Translations under genes and position numbers: made by a program | NCBI GenBank assembly: GCA_034422315.1 | Contig: DAOUJT010000006.1 | Coordinates: 35,011 to 99,010, forward strand | DNA length: 64,000 bases | Source of the DNA: UBA11872 sp034422315 | Lineage (GTDB): Bacteria > Chloroflexota > UBA11872 | Direction of reading: 5' to 3' | Notes under the pieces: generated by a model | The model's input: the letters and a program-made list of their open reading frames with translations, nothing else | The model's database searches: none | What the model was told of the DNA's origin: nothing | In this document: one piece after another, positions 18,458 through 28,000 of the stretch | How the letters are laid out: each line of letters opens with the position of its first letter | Numbering within the stretch: the first letter of the stretch is position 1

Positions 18458-19318
18458 CTACCAGTCCAGCGCGATGCGCAACACTCGCAGCGCGGCCCGC
18501 GCCTTGGCCCGGGCGTTTGGCCGCGGCGACTGCGTCAGGACGTCGTAGTCAGCGTGGCGAATTGCCTGCAGGGCCGCGCGGCCGCCTTCGATGAACGACG
18601 CGATGGCCATGCCGCGCACGCCGGGCAGCGTTCGCACCAGCGTGGCGCCCTGGTCGAAGAGGCTCCAGGCCCGGTCCACCTCGAAGTGCATCAACTCCCG
18701 AAACTCCCGCGTGGGCCGGCCTTCGGCAATCGCCTCGAGCGAGCCGTCGAAGCGGTCCAGGTCTTCCAGCGGCAGGTACACCCGGTCCATCTGGAAGTCC
18801 TCGGCCACGTCCTGCCAGTGCTCGGTCAGTTGCAGGCCCGTGCAGATCAGGTCCGAAAGCCAGAACCGCTCCGGGGTGGCCGCCTCGAAGACATACAGCA
18901 CCAGGTGGCCCACGGGGTTGGCGGACAGTTCGCAGTAGGCCGCCAACTCTTCATGGGTCGCGTATCGCTTCTTGGTCTGGTCCTGCCGGTTGGCGCCAAT
19001 GAGTGCGCGGAACGGCGTGTCGGGGATCGAGTAGCGTTCCACCGTCGGGACGATGCGCCGCATCACGTCGTGGCTGGGTAGGCCTCCGCTGAAGACGGCG
19101 TCCACCTCGCCATCCAGCCAGTCCAGCAACGCCAGCCGGTCGCCTTCGGCGTAGTCGCCCAGCTGATCGGTCAGGCGGGCGAATCCGTAGATGTTGTGAA
19201 GGTGCCGCCGCAACTGTCCCGGCAGCAGCCGCGATGCCACCGGGAAGTTCTCGCCGCCCGCGCGCTGCATGACGGCGGCCAGAGACGGGACGGACTTGGG
19301 AGGGGAGGTGGTGGTCAT
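18458..19318 (-). CDS. hpnC: Hydroxysqualene synthase HpnC
   Basis: HpnC turns presqualene diphosphate into hydroxysqualene. It belongs to the squalene/phytoene synthase fold: GGENFPVASRLLPGQLRRHL near the N-terminus is characteristic of HpnC, followed by GFARLTDQLGDYAEGDRL (first Asp-rich region) and QLTEHWQDVAEDFQMDRVYL (second). ATG 19318 is chosen over the upstream TTG at 19354. It is first in the operon; its promoter must lie in the long shared spacer to the right. Confidence 0.92.
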   Translation of the reverse strand: MTTTSPPKSVPSLAAVMQRAGGENFPVASRLLPGQLRRHLHNIYGFARLTDQLGDYAEGDRLALLDWLDGEVDAVFSGGLPSHDVMRRIVPTVERYSIPDTPFRALIGANRQDQTKKRYATHEELAAYCELSANPVGHLVLYVFEAATPERFWLSDLICTGLQLTEHWQDVAEDFQMDRVYLPLEDLDRFDGSLEAIAEGRPTREFRELMHFEVDRAWSLFDQGATLVRTLPGVRGMAIASFIEGGRAALQAIRHADYDVLTQSPRPNARAKARAALRVLRIALDW

Positions 19319-19671
19319 CGGATCAGGTCGGGACGGGCGCGGGCGGCGGAGCATCCATGTGACACGCGCTCCCGTCCAGGGTTCCAGCGGCCGCCCACCG
19401 CCGACCGGTCCGGTGGAAGTTTAGGCCACGCCTCCATCCCGCTATCCGGGTGAGCGCTGACCAGCTGATTGGAAGACAGAAGCGATCGCTCACTCCACCG
19501 CCTCGTCGCGTAAGATCAGCGTCCGGCCGCGTCGTCCCGATACGCCGCCCGCGAGCGTCGGTGGGCAGTTACGGCCACCGCCAGCGCCGCGAACCCGACG
19601 GTGACCGGATGCGGCCGAACCGGCCATGACGGCCAGTCAATCCCTGCGCTGTGACACCGAGGAGAGCCATC
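19319..19671. other. Divergent intergenic region between hpnC and gap
   Basis: This 353-bp spacer must hold promoters for the leftward hopanoid operon and the rightward gap gene. I see no convincing -35/-10 pair. A 7-bp inverted repeat (GTGAGCG at 19450-19456, CGCTCAC at 19487-19493) and the palindrome AGCGATCGCT (19481-19490) could be operator sites but are weak. Confidence 0.4.
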
Positions 19672-20691
19672 GTGCGAATTGGAATCAACGGATTTGGGCG
19701 GATCGGCCGCCTGGCCTTGCGGGCGCTGCTGGAGCGCCATCCCCAGGCCGAGATCGTCGGCATCAACGACCTGGCCGAGTTACGCGCCTCCGCGCACCTG
19801 CTGCAGTACGACAGCAACTACGGCCGCTTTGGACAAGGCGTGGAAGCCACGGCCGGCGGGCTGGTCGTGGGCGGGACGTCGATCCCGTATTACTCCGTCC
19901 GCGACTGGACCGCGCTGCCCTGGGGCGACCTGGGCGCCGACCTGGTGGTGGAGTCCACCGGTGTGGGCACGGAACGCGCGCGGGCGGCGGCCCACCTGGA
20001 TGCGGGCGCCGGTCGAGTGCTGATCTCCGCGCCCTCCGGCGACGCCGATCTCACCGTGGTCCTGGGCGTCAACGACGATCAGTTCGATCCCGCCTCGCAC
20101 TACGTGGTCAGCAACGCCTCGTGCACCACCAACGGTCTGGCGCCGCCGCTGGACGTGGTGCACCGCGAGTTCGGCGTGCGCAAGGGGCTGATGTCAACCA
20201 TCCACGCCTACACGTCCTCGCAGAGCCTGGTGGACACCGCCATCGGCGATCTGCGCGAAGCCAGGGCCAGCGCAATGAGCATCGTGCCGGCCAGTACGGG
20301 CGCGGCTCGTGCCATCGGACTGGCCATCCCGGAACTCGACGGCCGCATGCACGGCGCGGCCTACCGGGTGCCGGTATCAACGGTCTCCATCGTCGAGTTT
20401 GTCGCGCACTTGGAGCGTCCGGTCGACGAAGGCGAGGTCACCGACGCACTGCGCGCCGCGGCGGCCGGCCGGCTGGACGGCATTTTGGGCGTTTCCGACG
20501 AGCCGCTGGTCTCGATCGACCTCAAGGGCGACACCCGCTCCTCGATCGTGGACGCCGGCTCGACCATGGTCATCGGCGGCGACCTGGTGAAGGTCGCGGC
20601 CTGGTACGACAACGAGTGGGGCTACGCCTGCCGGATCGGCGATGCGGCCATGGCCATCGGCGAGCGTGTCGGAGCGCCCGCCCAGGTCTGA
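19672..20691 (+). CDS. gap: Glyceraldehyde-3-phosphate dehydrogenase
   Basis: A cytoplasmic glycolytic/gluconeogenic enzyme of 339 residues. Visible are the NAD-binding RIGINGFGRIGRLALRALLE, the active site SNASCTTNGLAP with the catalytic Cys, LMSTIHAYTSSQ, and the C-terminal WYDNEWGYACRI. I chose GTG 19672 because a GAGGAG ribosome site lies 7 bp upstream; the frame itself opens at 19651. The pgk gene follows on the same strand after about 110 bp that contain a parS site. Confidence 0.95.
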   Translation: MRIGINGFGRIGRLALRALLERHPQAEIVGINDLAELRASAHLLQYDSNYGRFGQGVEATAGGLVVGGTSIPYYSVRDWTALPWGDLGADLVVESTGVGTERARAAAHLDAGAGRVLISAPSGDADLTVVLGVNDDQFDPASHYVVSNASCTTNGLAPPLDVVHREFGVRKGLMSTIHAYTSSQSLVDTAIGDLREARASAMSIVPASTGAARAIGLAIPELDGRMHGAAYRVPVSTVSIVEFVAHLERPVDEGEVTDALRAAAAGRLDGILGVSDEPLVSIDLKGDTRSSIVDAGSTMVIGGDLVKVAAWYDNEWGYACRIGDAAMAIGERVGAPAQV

Positions 20692-20710
20692 GCGGATCGT
20701 CCGCGCCCAA

Positions 20711-20726
20711 TGTTTCACGTGAAACA
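20711..20726. promoter_or_regulatory. parS site (ParB-binding centromere)
   Basis: The 16-mer TGTTTCACGTGAAACA is an exact match to the bacterial parS consensus; with one more base pair on each side it is an 18-bp perfect palindrome (20710-20727). It lies in the gap-pgk spacer, outside coding sequence. Chromosomal parS sites are bound by ParB and usually cluster around the replication origin, so this locus may lie in the origin-proximal part of the chromosome. Confidence 0.85.
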
Positions 20727-20803
20727 TCGGCGGCAGCCCGTCCCGCGAACCTCTTGGTCCGGTGCGCCAGGCTGGCCCCCGGGTCCACGTGTAGGGACGC
20801 CTT

Positions 20804-21982
20804 GTGAAACGCGGTAGCCAGGACTTGGACGTTCGCGGTCGGCGCGTTCTCTTGAGGGTGGACGCCAATGTGCCGCTGGACGTCGGCTCGATTCGCGACG
20901 ACACGCGTCTGCGGGCCATCGTGCCAACGCTGGCCGATCTGCAAGCACGAGGCGCGCGGCTGGCTGTGGCCTCACACCTTGGCCGGCCGAAGGGTCAGGT
21001 CGATCCTGGGCTATCCCTGGCCCCGGTAGCCGAGCGCCTAGGCGAACTGCTGGGCTGCGCGGTGTCGCTCGCTCCGGACAGCGTTGGTCCGGCTGTGGAA
21101 GCCCGGACTCGGAGCCTTGACGACGGCGAGGTGCTGCTCCTGGAGAACCTGCGCTTCCATCCCAGCGAGGAACAGAACGATCCCGCGCATGCCGCCGCCC
21201 TGGCGAGGCTGGCCGATGTCTACGTCAACGACGCATTCGGTACGGCCCACCGGGCGCACGCCAGCACGGTGGGCGTCGCGCGGTTGTTGCCCGCGGCCGC
21301 CGGACCCCTGATGCACGCCGAGATCCGGGCATTGGACCGCGTGACTCGCGATCCGGCTCGTCCCTACGTGGCCGTCCTTGGCGGGGCCAAGGTCTCGGAC
21401 AAGATCGGCGTGCTGCGGCGGCTGGCGACGCAGGTCGACGCGCTGCTGCTGGGCGGAGGTATCGCCAACACCTTCCTGGCCAACTCGAGCGGATCGCTCG
21501 GGCGCTCGCTGGTCGAGCCGGGCCAGGCCGGGGTCGTGGCCGACGTGCGCGCGGCCGCGGCGACTTCCGGCTGCCGAATTTTGCTGCCGGTGGACGCCGT
21601 CGCGGCATCGGAGATCGATCCTGCCGCCGCCACGACCATCGTGTCCGCCGATCAGGTTCCCGACGACCGGATGGCGCTCGACATCGGTCCGGTAACGACC
21701 GCCGCCTTCCTGGAGGTGCTGGCGGACGCCCGCACCGTGATTTGGAATGGGCCGCTGGGCGTCTATGAGCATGCGCCGTTTGCCCGGGGCACGCTGGCCG
21801 TGGCCCGCGGGCTGGCCGAGTTCTCCGCCTTCGTGGTGATCGCGGGCGGCGATGCGCTGGCCGCGGTGCAGGCCGCCGGCGTGGCGGATCGCATGGGCCA
21901 TCTCAGCACCGGCGGCGGCGCCACGCTGGAATTCCTGGAAGGCCGCGAACTGCCGGGCCTTGCCGCCTTGCCCGACGCCTGA
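20804..21982 (+). CDS. pgk: Phosphoglycerate kinase
   Basis: PGK transfers phosphate between 1,3-bisphosphoglycerate and ADP. The 392-residue protein has RVLLRVDANVPLD near the start, SHLGRPKG, LLENLRFHPSEEQND, VNDAFGTAHRAHAS, AVLGGAKVSDKI, and the C-terminal glycine-rich STGGGATLEFLEG. Translation starts at GTG 20804 behind an AGGGA ribosome site. It follows gap and converges on selB, with only 2 bp between the stop codons. Confidence 0.95.
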   Translation: MKRGSQDLDVRGRRVLLRVDANVPLDVGSIRDDTRLRAIVPTLADLQARGARLAVASHLGRPKGQVDPGLSLAPVAERLGELLGCAVSLAPDSVGPAVEARTRSLDDGEVLLLENLRFHPSEEQNDPAHAAALARLADVYVNDAFGTAHRAHASTVGVARLLPAAAGPLMHAEIRALDRVTRDPARPYVAVLGGAKVSDKIGVLRRLATQVDALLLGGGIANTFLANSSGSLGRSLVEPGQAGVVADVRAAAATSGCRILLPVDAVAASEIDPAAATTIVSADQVPDDRMALDIGPVTTAAFLEVLADARTVIWNGPLGVYEHAPFARGTLAVARGLAEFSAFVVIAGGDALAAVQAAGVADRMGHLSTGGGATLEFLEGRELPGLAALPDA

Positions 21983-21984
21983 GA

Positions 21985-23865
21985 CTAGTCGCGCTCCGAG
22001 TCCTCGCCCAGCCACAAGCGCGCATCGCCCACGCGGCGGGTGATGGCGCGACTGTCCAGGTACTCCAGCAGCGCGAGCGCGTACTTGCGGCTGGTTCCGA
22101 GCGCGTCTCGCACCTCGCGAACGGTAACCGACGGCGCGGATTCGAATAGCTCGCGTACCGCGCGAAGCCAGGCTTCGTAAGTCCGACGCGATAGAGCGAT
22201 ATCGGCGGCCAGCAGCACAAGCCGGCCGTCCTGCGCGAGCGCCGACGCCAGCCGCGGCGTTCCTCCGGCAGCGGTCAACGCCAGGGCAAGCGACGGCGGC
22301 GTTGATCCACCCTGGTCGAGGTGGGCGAGCAGTCGACCGGCGGCGCGCTGCTCGGCCTCGGTGAGTTCGACGCTGTGACCGGCCAGGGCCACTCGGGGTC
22401 CGTCCAGCCGCACGGCGCCCCGGGCTGCGGCCTCCGCCGCAAGCTCGCCGACCGCATCGGCCGGCGCGTCCATGGTCCGGGCAAGGTCGGACGTCCTGAG
22501 ACCGGCCGCCCCCGGGTCGGACTCGTGGTGCGTCCGCAGCGCGCTGATTAGCTCCGAAGTCAGGCGTTCAATCACCTGCACGCTGCCCACATAGCTGCGG
22601 AGCGTCCGTGCCTCGCCGCCGGCGGTCAGGCCGGTCAAGGTCTGCGCCGTGGTCTCGCTATCCAGTTCGGTTCGCCGCGCCAGCTCAGCCAGGGTGACGA
22701 GCCGGTCGGCCAGAGCGTCACGAACAAGCGTGGCGGCATCGCCGGCCGCGGCTCGCTCCAGGGCGTCCAGTACCGCCGTGTCGCCTCGCGGGGCATGGCG
22801 CGCCAGGGCGCGAACGACGTCGCCGCCCCCGATCGTGGCCGCTGGCGAGAGCCGCCGGATCACGTAGCGGTCGCCTCGGCGCGCGGCAATCGGGGCGTCC
22901 AGTCGCCACTGAACCCAGCCGGATCCGCCCGGTGGAATGGGATCGCGCTCCAGCAAACGAAGCCGCGCAATTCGTGAGGCCGCCCCGATGTGCAGCGACA
23001 CGTCCTCGCCGGGCTTCAGCGCCCGCGGCGCCGCCGGGAGCATGCGCAGCCGGGCGTCGATGCGGCGCGTTTCGAACACCGCGTCTTCCACGGCCAGCAC
23101 ATCGCCTCGACGCGTCTGCGAGGGGCTCGTTCCACCCAGGTTCACCGCCACCCGACGGCCGGGCTGCGCGGCGCCGATGGTCGCCTGGTGGGACTGCAGG
23201 CCGCGGACCCGAACGCTGCGTGCCCCGGGATAGAGGCGGGGCTGATCGCCGACGTGCAGGGTCCCGCCGGACAACGTGCCGGTGATGACGGTACCGAAGC
23301 CCGGCATGGTGAACACGCGGTCGATCGGGATGCGAGCGCCGCCGCGGTCCAGCCGTGGCGGGCGCTGAGCAAGTACGTCGTCCAGCGTCTCGACCAGCTC
23401 ATCCAGTCCGGTTCGGGACTGCGCCGACACGTGCACGATCGGCGCGTCAGCCAGCGTGCGTCCCTCCAGGGCCTCGCGTACGTCCTCTTCGACCAGTTCC
23501 GCCCACTCGTCGTCAACCAGGTCGGCCTTGGTCAGGGCGACCACGCCGGCATCGATTTCCAGCAGGTCGATGATGTCCAGGTGCTCGCGCGTCTGGGGCA
23601 TGACGCCCTCGTCCGCCGCAATGACCAGCAGCACCGCGTCGATCCCGCCGACGCCGGCCAGCATGTTGGAGACAAAGCGCTCGTGCCCCGGTACATCAAT
23701 CACCGAGACCTCGCGTCCGCCGGGCAGCGTGAACCAGGCGAAGCCCAGATCGATGGTCAAGCCGCGTTCGCGTTCCTCGGCCAGTCGGTCCGGGAAGATC
23801 GAGGTCAGCGCTTCGACCAGGGTGGACTTGCCGTGGTCCACGTGACCGGCCGTGCCCACCGTCAT
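21985..23865 (-). CDS. selB: Selenocysteine-specific translation elongation factor SelB
   Basis: SelB is the EF-Tu-like GTPase that brings selenocysteinyl-tRNA to UGA codons marked by a SECIS hairpin. GTPase motifs: GTAGHVDHGKSTLVEAL (G1), DVPGHERFVSNML (G3) and ALTKADLVDDE (G4). Domains 2-3 follow (VFTMPGFGTVITGTLSGG), then a C-terminal region of winged-helix character ending with TSRKYALALLEYLDSR, which would contact the SECIS. Length (626 aa) is normal. selA, selD and tRNA-Sec are not in the window, but a candidate selenoprotein gene is, at 43058. It starts 26 bp after the YkgJ-like gene. Confidence 0.94.
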   Translation of the reverse strand: MTVGTAGHVDHGKSTLVEALTSIFPDRLAEERERGLTIDLGFAWFTLPGGREVSVIDVPGHERFVSNMLAGVGGIDAVLLVIAADEGVMPQTREHLDIIDLLEIDAGVVALTKADLVDDEWAELVEEDVREALEGRTLADAPIVHVSAQSRTGLDELVETLDDVLAQRPPRLDRGGARIPIDRVFTMPGFGTVITGTLSGGTLHVGDQPRLYPGARSVRVRGLQSHQATIGAAQPGRRVAVNLGGTSPSQTRRGDVLAVEDAVFETRRIDARLRMLPAAPRALKPGEDVSLHIGAASRIARLRLLERDPIPPGGSGWVQWRLDAPIAARRGDRYVIRRLSPAATIGGGDVVRALARHAPRGDTAVLDALERAAAGDAATLVRDALADRLVTLAELARRTELDSETTAQTLTGLTAGGEARTLRSYVGSVQVIERLTSELISALRTHHESDPGAAGLRTSDLARTMDAPADAVGELAAEAAARGAVRLDGPRVALAGHSVELTEAEQRAAGRLLAHLDQGGSTPPSLALALTAAGGTPRLASALAQDGRLVLLAADIALSRRTYEAWLRAVRELFESAPSVTVREVRDALGTSRKYALALLEYLDSRAITRRVGDARLWLGEDSERD

Positions 23866-23891
23866 CGGGGCCAGCGCGTCAGCGGACGCGG

Positions 23892-24614
23892 TCAGAAGTG
23901 CTCCATGTCTTCGCGGGTCATCGTCGGCCAGGAGCCATCGCGGGGCAACGGCTGCGGCTCGCGCACGAGGTCGCCGTCCGCGTCCGCATGAAGGACCACG
24001 AAGACCGGCAACAGGCTCCAGCGCAGATCGTCCGCGCCACCCTGCAAATAGGCTTGGCGCACCGGGGCAAAGTCCGCCAGTTGCAGGGACTCGTGCGCCA
24101 CCCCCGTCTCGCTTAGCCGGTCAAAGAAGATCTTGCACAGCATCGGGAGATTGACCGTGTGCGCCACGCGCCCGAAGGCCCGGCAGATCATGGGTCGCCC
24201 GTGGTAGCCGGCGCAGAGGTTGTCGTTGGTGAGCAGCACGCAGCGCTGGACGCGCCGCCGGTCGACGTTCTGCATCAGCCGGCTCAGCTCCTCCATGCTG
24301 CGCGCCCGCAAGGCCCGTCGAAAGGGGCCGCGCTTGCGGTCCAGCAGCCGGCGGGCGCGTCGGACGATTCGGCGTCGCTCGTCGGCCGTGGAGTCCCGAT
24401 GCAGCGCCGGCAGCAGGATGGCCCATTCCTCTTCGCTGATATAGACCTGCTGATGGCAGCAGCGGGCGCAGCCGCTGGGACAGCGCAGGATGGGATGCGC
24501 GCCTTCAACCATGACGTTCAGCGTGTCCACCACCTCAAGCGTGGTGATCAGGTTTGGGTCGTCGCCTAGCGTGTCGGTAACACGCGTAAACGCGGTGGAC
24601 AGGTCAGCGGGCAT
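23892..24614 (-). CDS. YkgJ-like cysteine-cluster protein
   Basis: A 240-residue soluble protein with a CxxxCxxCC motif (RCPSGCARCCHQ, near residues 43-55) and further cysteines in RRVQRCVLL, DNLCAGYHGRPMICRAFGR and LPMLCKIFF, the pattern of the YkgJ zinc- or iron-sulfur-binding family. The reaction is unknown. It is upstream of selB on the same strand with a 26-bp gap, so co-transcription is likely. Whether it has any part in selenium metabolism is only a guess. Confidence 0.75.
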   Translation of the reverse strand: MPADLSTAFTRVTDTLGDDPNLITTLEVVDTLNVMVEGAHPILRCPSGCARCCHQQVYISEEEWAILLPALHRDSTADERRRIVRRARRLLDRKRGPFRRALRARSMEELSRLMQNVDRRRVQRCVLLTNDNLCAGYHGRPMICRAFGRVAHTVNLPMLCKIFFDRLSETGVAHESLQLADFAPVRQAYLQGGADDLRWSLLPVFVVLHADADGDLVREPQPLPRDGSWPTMTREDMEHF

Positions 24615-24688
24615 GACCTGATTCTCTCAGCGAGGCCGCTCGCCCCTGGCGAATTCCGTGGACCGCGCAACGCATGACAACTCTCGGC

Positions 24689-25057
24689 CTAGCCAAATGC
24701 GCCGAGCAATACGAGCAGGACGGCCGTGCCAAGGCCAATGCCATAGGCGACGACGGCCGTCGCAAACGTCAGCACTGTGCGCCGCCACCTGATTTGCTGC
24801 TCAAGGCGCTCCATGCGGCGTCCCATGCGATCCAGACGAGCAGCGTCGCGCTCGGCTCGGGCCTGAGCCTGGCCAGCTTCCGCGCGCAGCTCGCCGATCG
24901 CCAGCGCGTTCATCCGCGGGAGGTCCCCCATTGGGGCCTGTTGGGGAGAGCCGGGCTGGGTCCGCGCCATGAGTTCCGGCAGTTGCTGGATTACCCGCGG
25001 CAGCACCTGCTGCGTCACCTGCTGTAGTACCACGCGGCTCAAGAGTTGGGTCGCCAT
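24689..25057 (-). CDS. Small predicted membrane protein with coiled coil
   Basis: I do not recognise this 122-residue protein. The N-terminal third is Gln/Leu-rich (VVLQQVTQQVLPRVIQQLPE). The middle (about 50-90) is an Ala/Arg/Glu-rich heptad-like coiled coil ending RMERLEQQIRWRR. The last 30 residues form one hydrophobic segment with glycines that could be a membrane hairpin or a single helix. It lies between the DUF2298 protein gene and the YkgJ-like gene, all leftward. Confidence 0.65.
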   Translation of the reverse strand: MATQLLSRVVLQQVTQQVLPRVIQQLPELMARTQPGSPQQAPMGDLPRMNALAIGELRAEAGQAQARAERDAARLDRMGRRMERLEQQIRWRRTVLTFATAVVAYGIGLGTAVLLVLLGAFG

Positions 25058-25091
25058 CTCACGCCTGCCCTCGGTGTCGCCAACGCGTGCG

Positions 25092-28000
25092 TCATCCGGC
25101 CGGCGCCGGCTGACTGGTGGGATCTACGCGATAGATCACCGTAGCATCGTCCCGGTATATCTCGCGTACGCCGAACGCCGCCATACGGTCGAACTTTGCC
25201 AGCGCTTCCGCCGGGTAGATGCTCCGTTCGAGTTCGCCAACGTAGACCAGACCGACGTTGAACGTCGAGAGCAGCGCGCGAGCCCGACGGACGTCCCCGG
25301 TCGCAAACAGCTCGCGGGCGTCGTCAAACCTGGCCTCGACTTCGTGTACGTAGCCCCAGTGTTGCTGCTTGGCGTGCCAGTCCCAGGCCATGACCGTTGG
25401 GAGGCCAGTGTAGACCGAGACCCGTCCGCCCCAGCGATAAATGGTGGTTGGCGTTTCCGCCACCACGGGGGCTCCAGGCACGTTTGCCCGCAGCCATTCG
25501 ATGGCGCGTTGGTCGGCGCTCAGGCCAACCGGCACACCCCGGTCATAGATGACGCCGCCGTCCATAAAGGCTTCGCCATCCAGCGTTGCGGGCAGCGGCT
25601 GAATGCGCAGGTCCAGCTTGTGCGGCGTGGCCAGGAGGGGATAGGACAGCGCGGTGATCGCCAGCAGCACGAGCCCGGCGCTCCAGGCCATGCGCGCCCC
25701 ATTGAATCGCCGTCCGCGCCGGGGCCTTAGCACGCGAACCAGGCATGGGAGGGCAAGCGCCGCGCCCAGGCCCAGCAGGGTCCAGGCTTGCAGATAGGAC
25801 TTGAAGATGGTGTTGAGCCGCCCAATGTCGTCCCGAACCACGATGAACTCAGGCGCCGCCGTTAGCCCCACGCCGGCCAGCAGCAGCGCGAGCGGCGCGA
25901 GCGCCCTGGGGTCGCCACGAAGCGGCCACGCCGAGGTGGCGCCCAGGACGAGCAGGCCGACGATGAGCGCGCGAGTCGACCAGTCGGCGCCGGCGCCCAT
26001 GAGGCCTGCCAGCAGAAGTGCGCCGGCTGCCAGGCCGGAGGCCCGGCGCGCGATTGACGGCCGTTTCCGCAGGCCATCCACCAGGCGCAGCGCCGCGTAG
26101 GACGCGAGCACGGCGACCGGCAATCCGAAGATGAGCAGCCATTGCGCCGCGGGCGTGGTTCCCGGTGTGGGATCAAAGCCTCCGTAGAACTCCACGTAGG
26201 CCGCGTGGAAGGGCTGGAAGAGCAGCTGCGACGCGAGCGACAGTCCGATGCCCACGCCGAGCAAGGTCACGACCAGGGTTCGTGGTCCAGGAGAACCACC
26301 GCGCCAGAGCGCATAGGCAAGCGCGGCGAGCGTGATGACGGTGTACGTCGGGTAGTCCCAGGGGTTGATGACCCGGTGGAGCGCCAGCACGAACGCCTGG
26401 AGCGCCAGCACCGCGACCCACGGAGGCCATCCGGTCACTCGCTTGAGCCGCGCGGCCTCGCCAAGACCCAGGATCGCCACCGCGCCGATCAGCGCCATGC
26501 CGGTGTTGGCGAAGTTCATCAGGTGGGGATGGAGGTCCCCGTACATGAAGGTGAACCACGGAAACTCGTTGACCGTCCTGGGGATGACGCGTGTCGCCGC
26601 CCAGAAATCGAAGGACTCGGCCAGCCCGCCCCTGACAAGCAGCCCCGGAGCCTCCAGCGCGGCGATGCCGGACTCGCCGGCCGCACGCTGCGCGAACACC
26701 ACGAGTTGCAGCGCCACGTGCAGGTTGCCGGCCAGCAGCACCAACGCCACCGCGGCGACGCCGACGGCCACCGCCTCGGCCCATCGCCGGCCCAGGAGGG
26801 TCCAGAAACCTGCGGCCGCGCCGAAGATCGCGGCGACGGTGGCCGCGAACGCGCCGGCCACCGCCAGGTTGTAGGCCGTGGCCGGCAGGATGCCCAGCGT
26901 CCTGGCCAGCGCGGCCGTGGGCACGTGGCCCAAGTAGTAATAGTTCAGCCGGCTGCCCGCGTGCCAGGGATCGTGCGGCGGAAAGACCGGGCTGCGAATC
27001 ACGGCATTGAGATGCGCGAAGTCCATGGGCTTCTCGCCGCCGAACACGGGATGCCAGAGGTCCGGGTTGCGCGCCCGCAGGATCAGCATGGCGCCGAAGG
27101 CCAGCAGCATGAGCGTTTCGATCAGCAATACCGGTCCGGTTGACGTCGCGATTGATGAACGCATTTCGCTGCCGCGGCGCCAGACCACGATGCCCGCAGC
27201 CGCCGCAACGACACCCGCGCCGACCAGGATCGCCGGCGTGTCGAAGCGCAGCACCCCGGTACTGGCCAACCACCACGCAGGGAATACAACGACGGCCGGT
27301 CCCAGCACCCGCGCCGCCGCATATCCCCGGTCGGGCAATTGCCGCAGCGCCGGCCAGACGAGGGGCCAGGCCAGGAGTCCCGACAGCCAGACGGCTGCGA
27401 ACCAGGCCAGGGCTGCGCCCGCGCCCCCGATGGGACGGTCCTGGAACTGGCTGGGCCAGCTGGCCTGCGTCTGTATCCGGGCCGCCTCCGCCGTCGTGAG
27501 GACGGTGCGGCGGGTAACGGCATCCTTGGGCAGCACCTGCATCACGCCGCGCAGGTCAACGGCGCCAAGCTCCCGCTGGATGGTGGCCGACGTTCCGGGC
27601 CCTCGCCGTCCGTAGATCGAGACCGTGGGGTGGTCGTAGACGCTGAACGCCTCTTCGGCCGCGCGGTCATCGATGCTCCAGCGGCCGAGCGTGGGCCGCG
27701 ATTCGAAGCGCGCCAGCAGGTCGAAGCCCAGCGAACCGTCAGCCAGGGCTTCGTAGTAGCGACCCGTGAGCGGATAACGCTGCGGCATGCGCGGGATGGT
27801 GGCCGCGCCGCGATCGCTGGCCAGCACCACGAGGTCGGCCTGGCTGAGTGTCCGGATCAGATGGGTGCGTTTCGCCTCGTCGTCTGGTTCGTAGACCCGC
27901 AGTTGCAGGTGCGTGAATAGATCCGGGCCAAGCCCCTCCAGCGGCAGGGGCAGCGCGTCGTCCCAGTGCTCCACGGCAATCGCCGATCCCGAAGGGACAT

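Noticed and set aside
19450..19493. GTGAGCG...CGCTCAC inverted repeat as a terminator or operator
   Set aside because: Seven-base arms 30 bp apart are expected by chance at this GC content; noted only in the spacer description.
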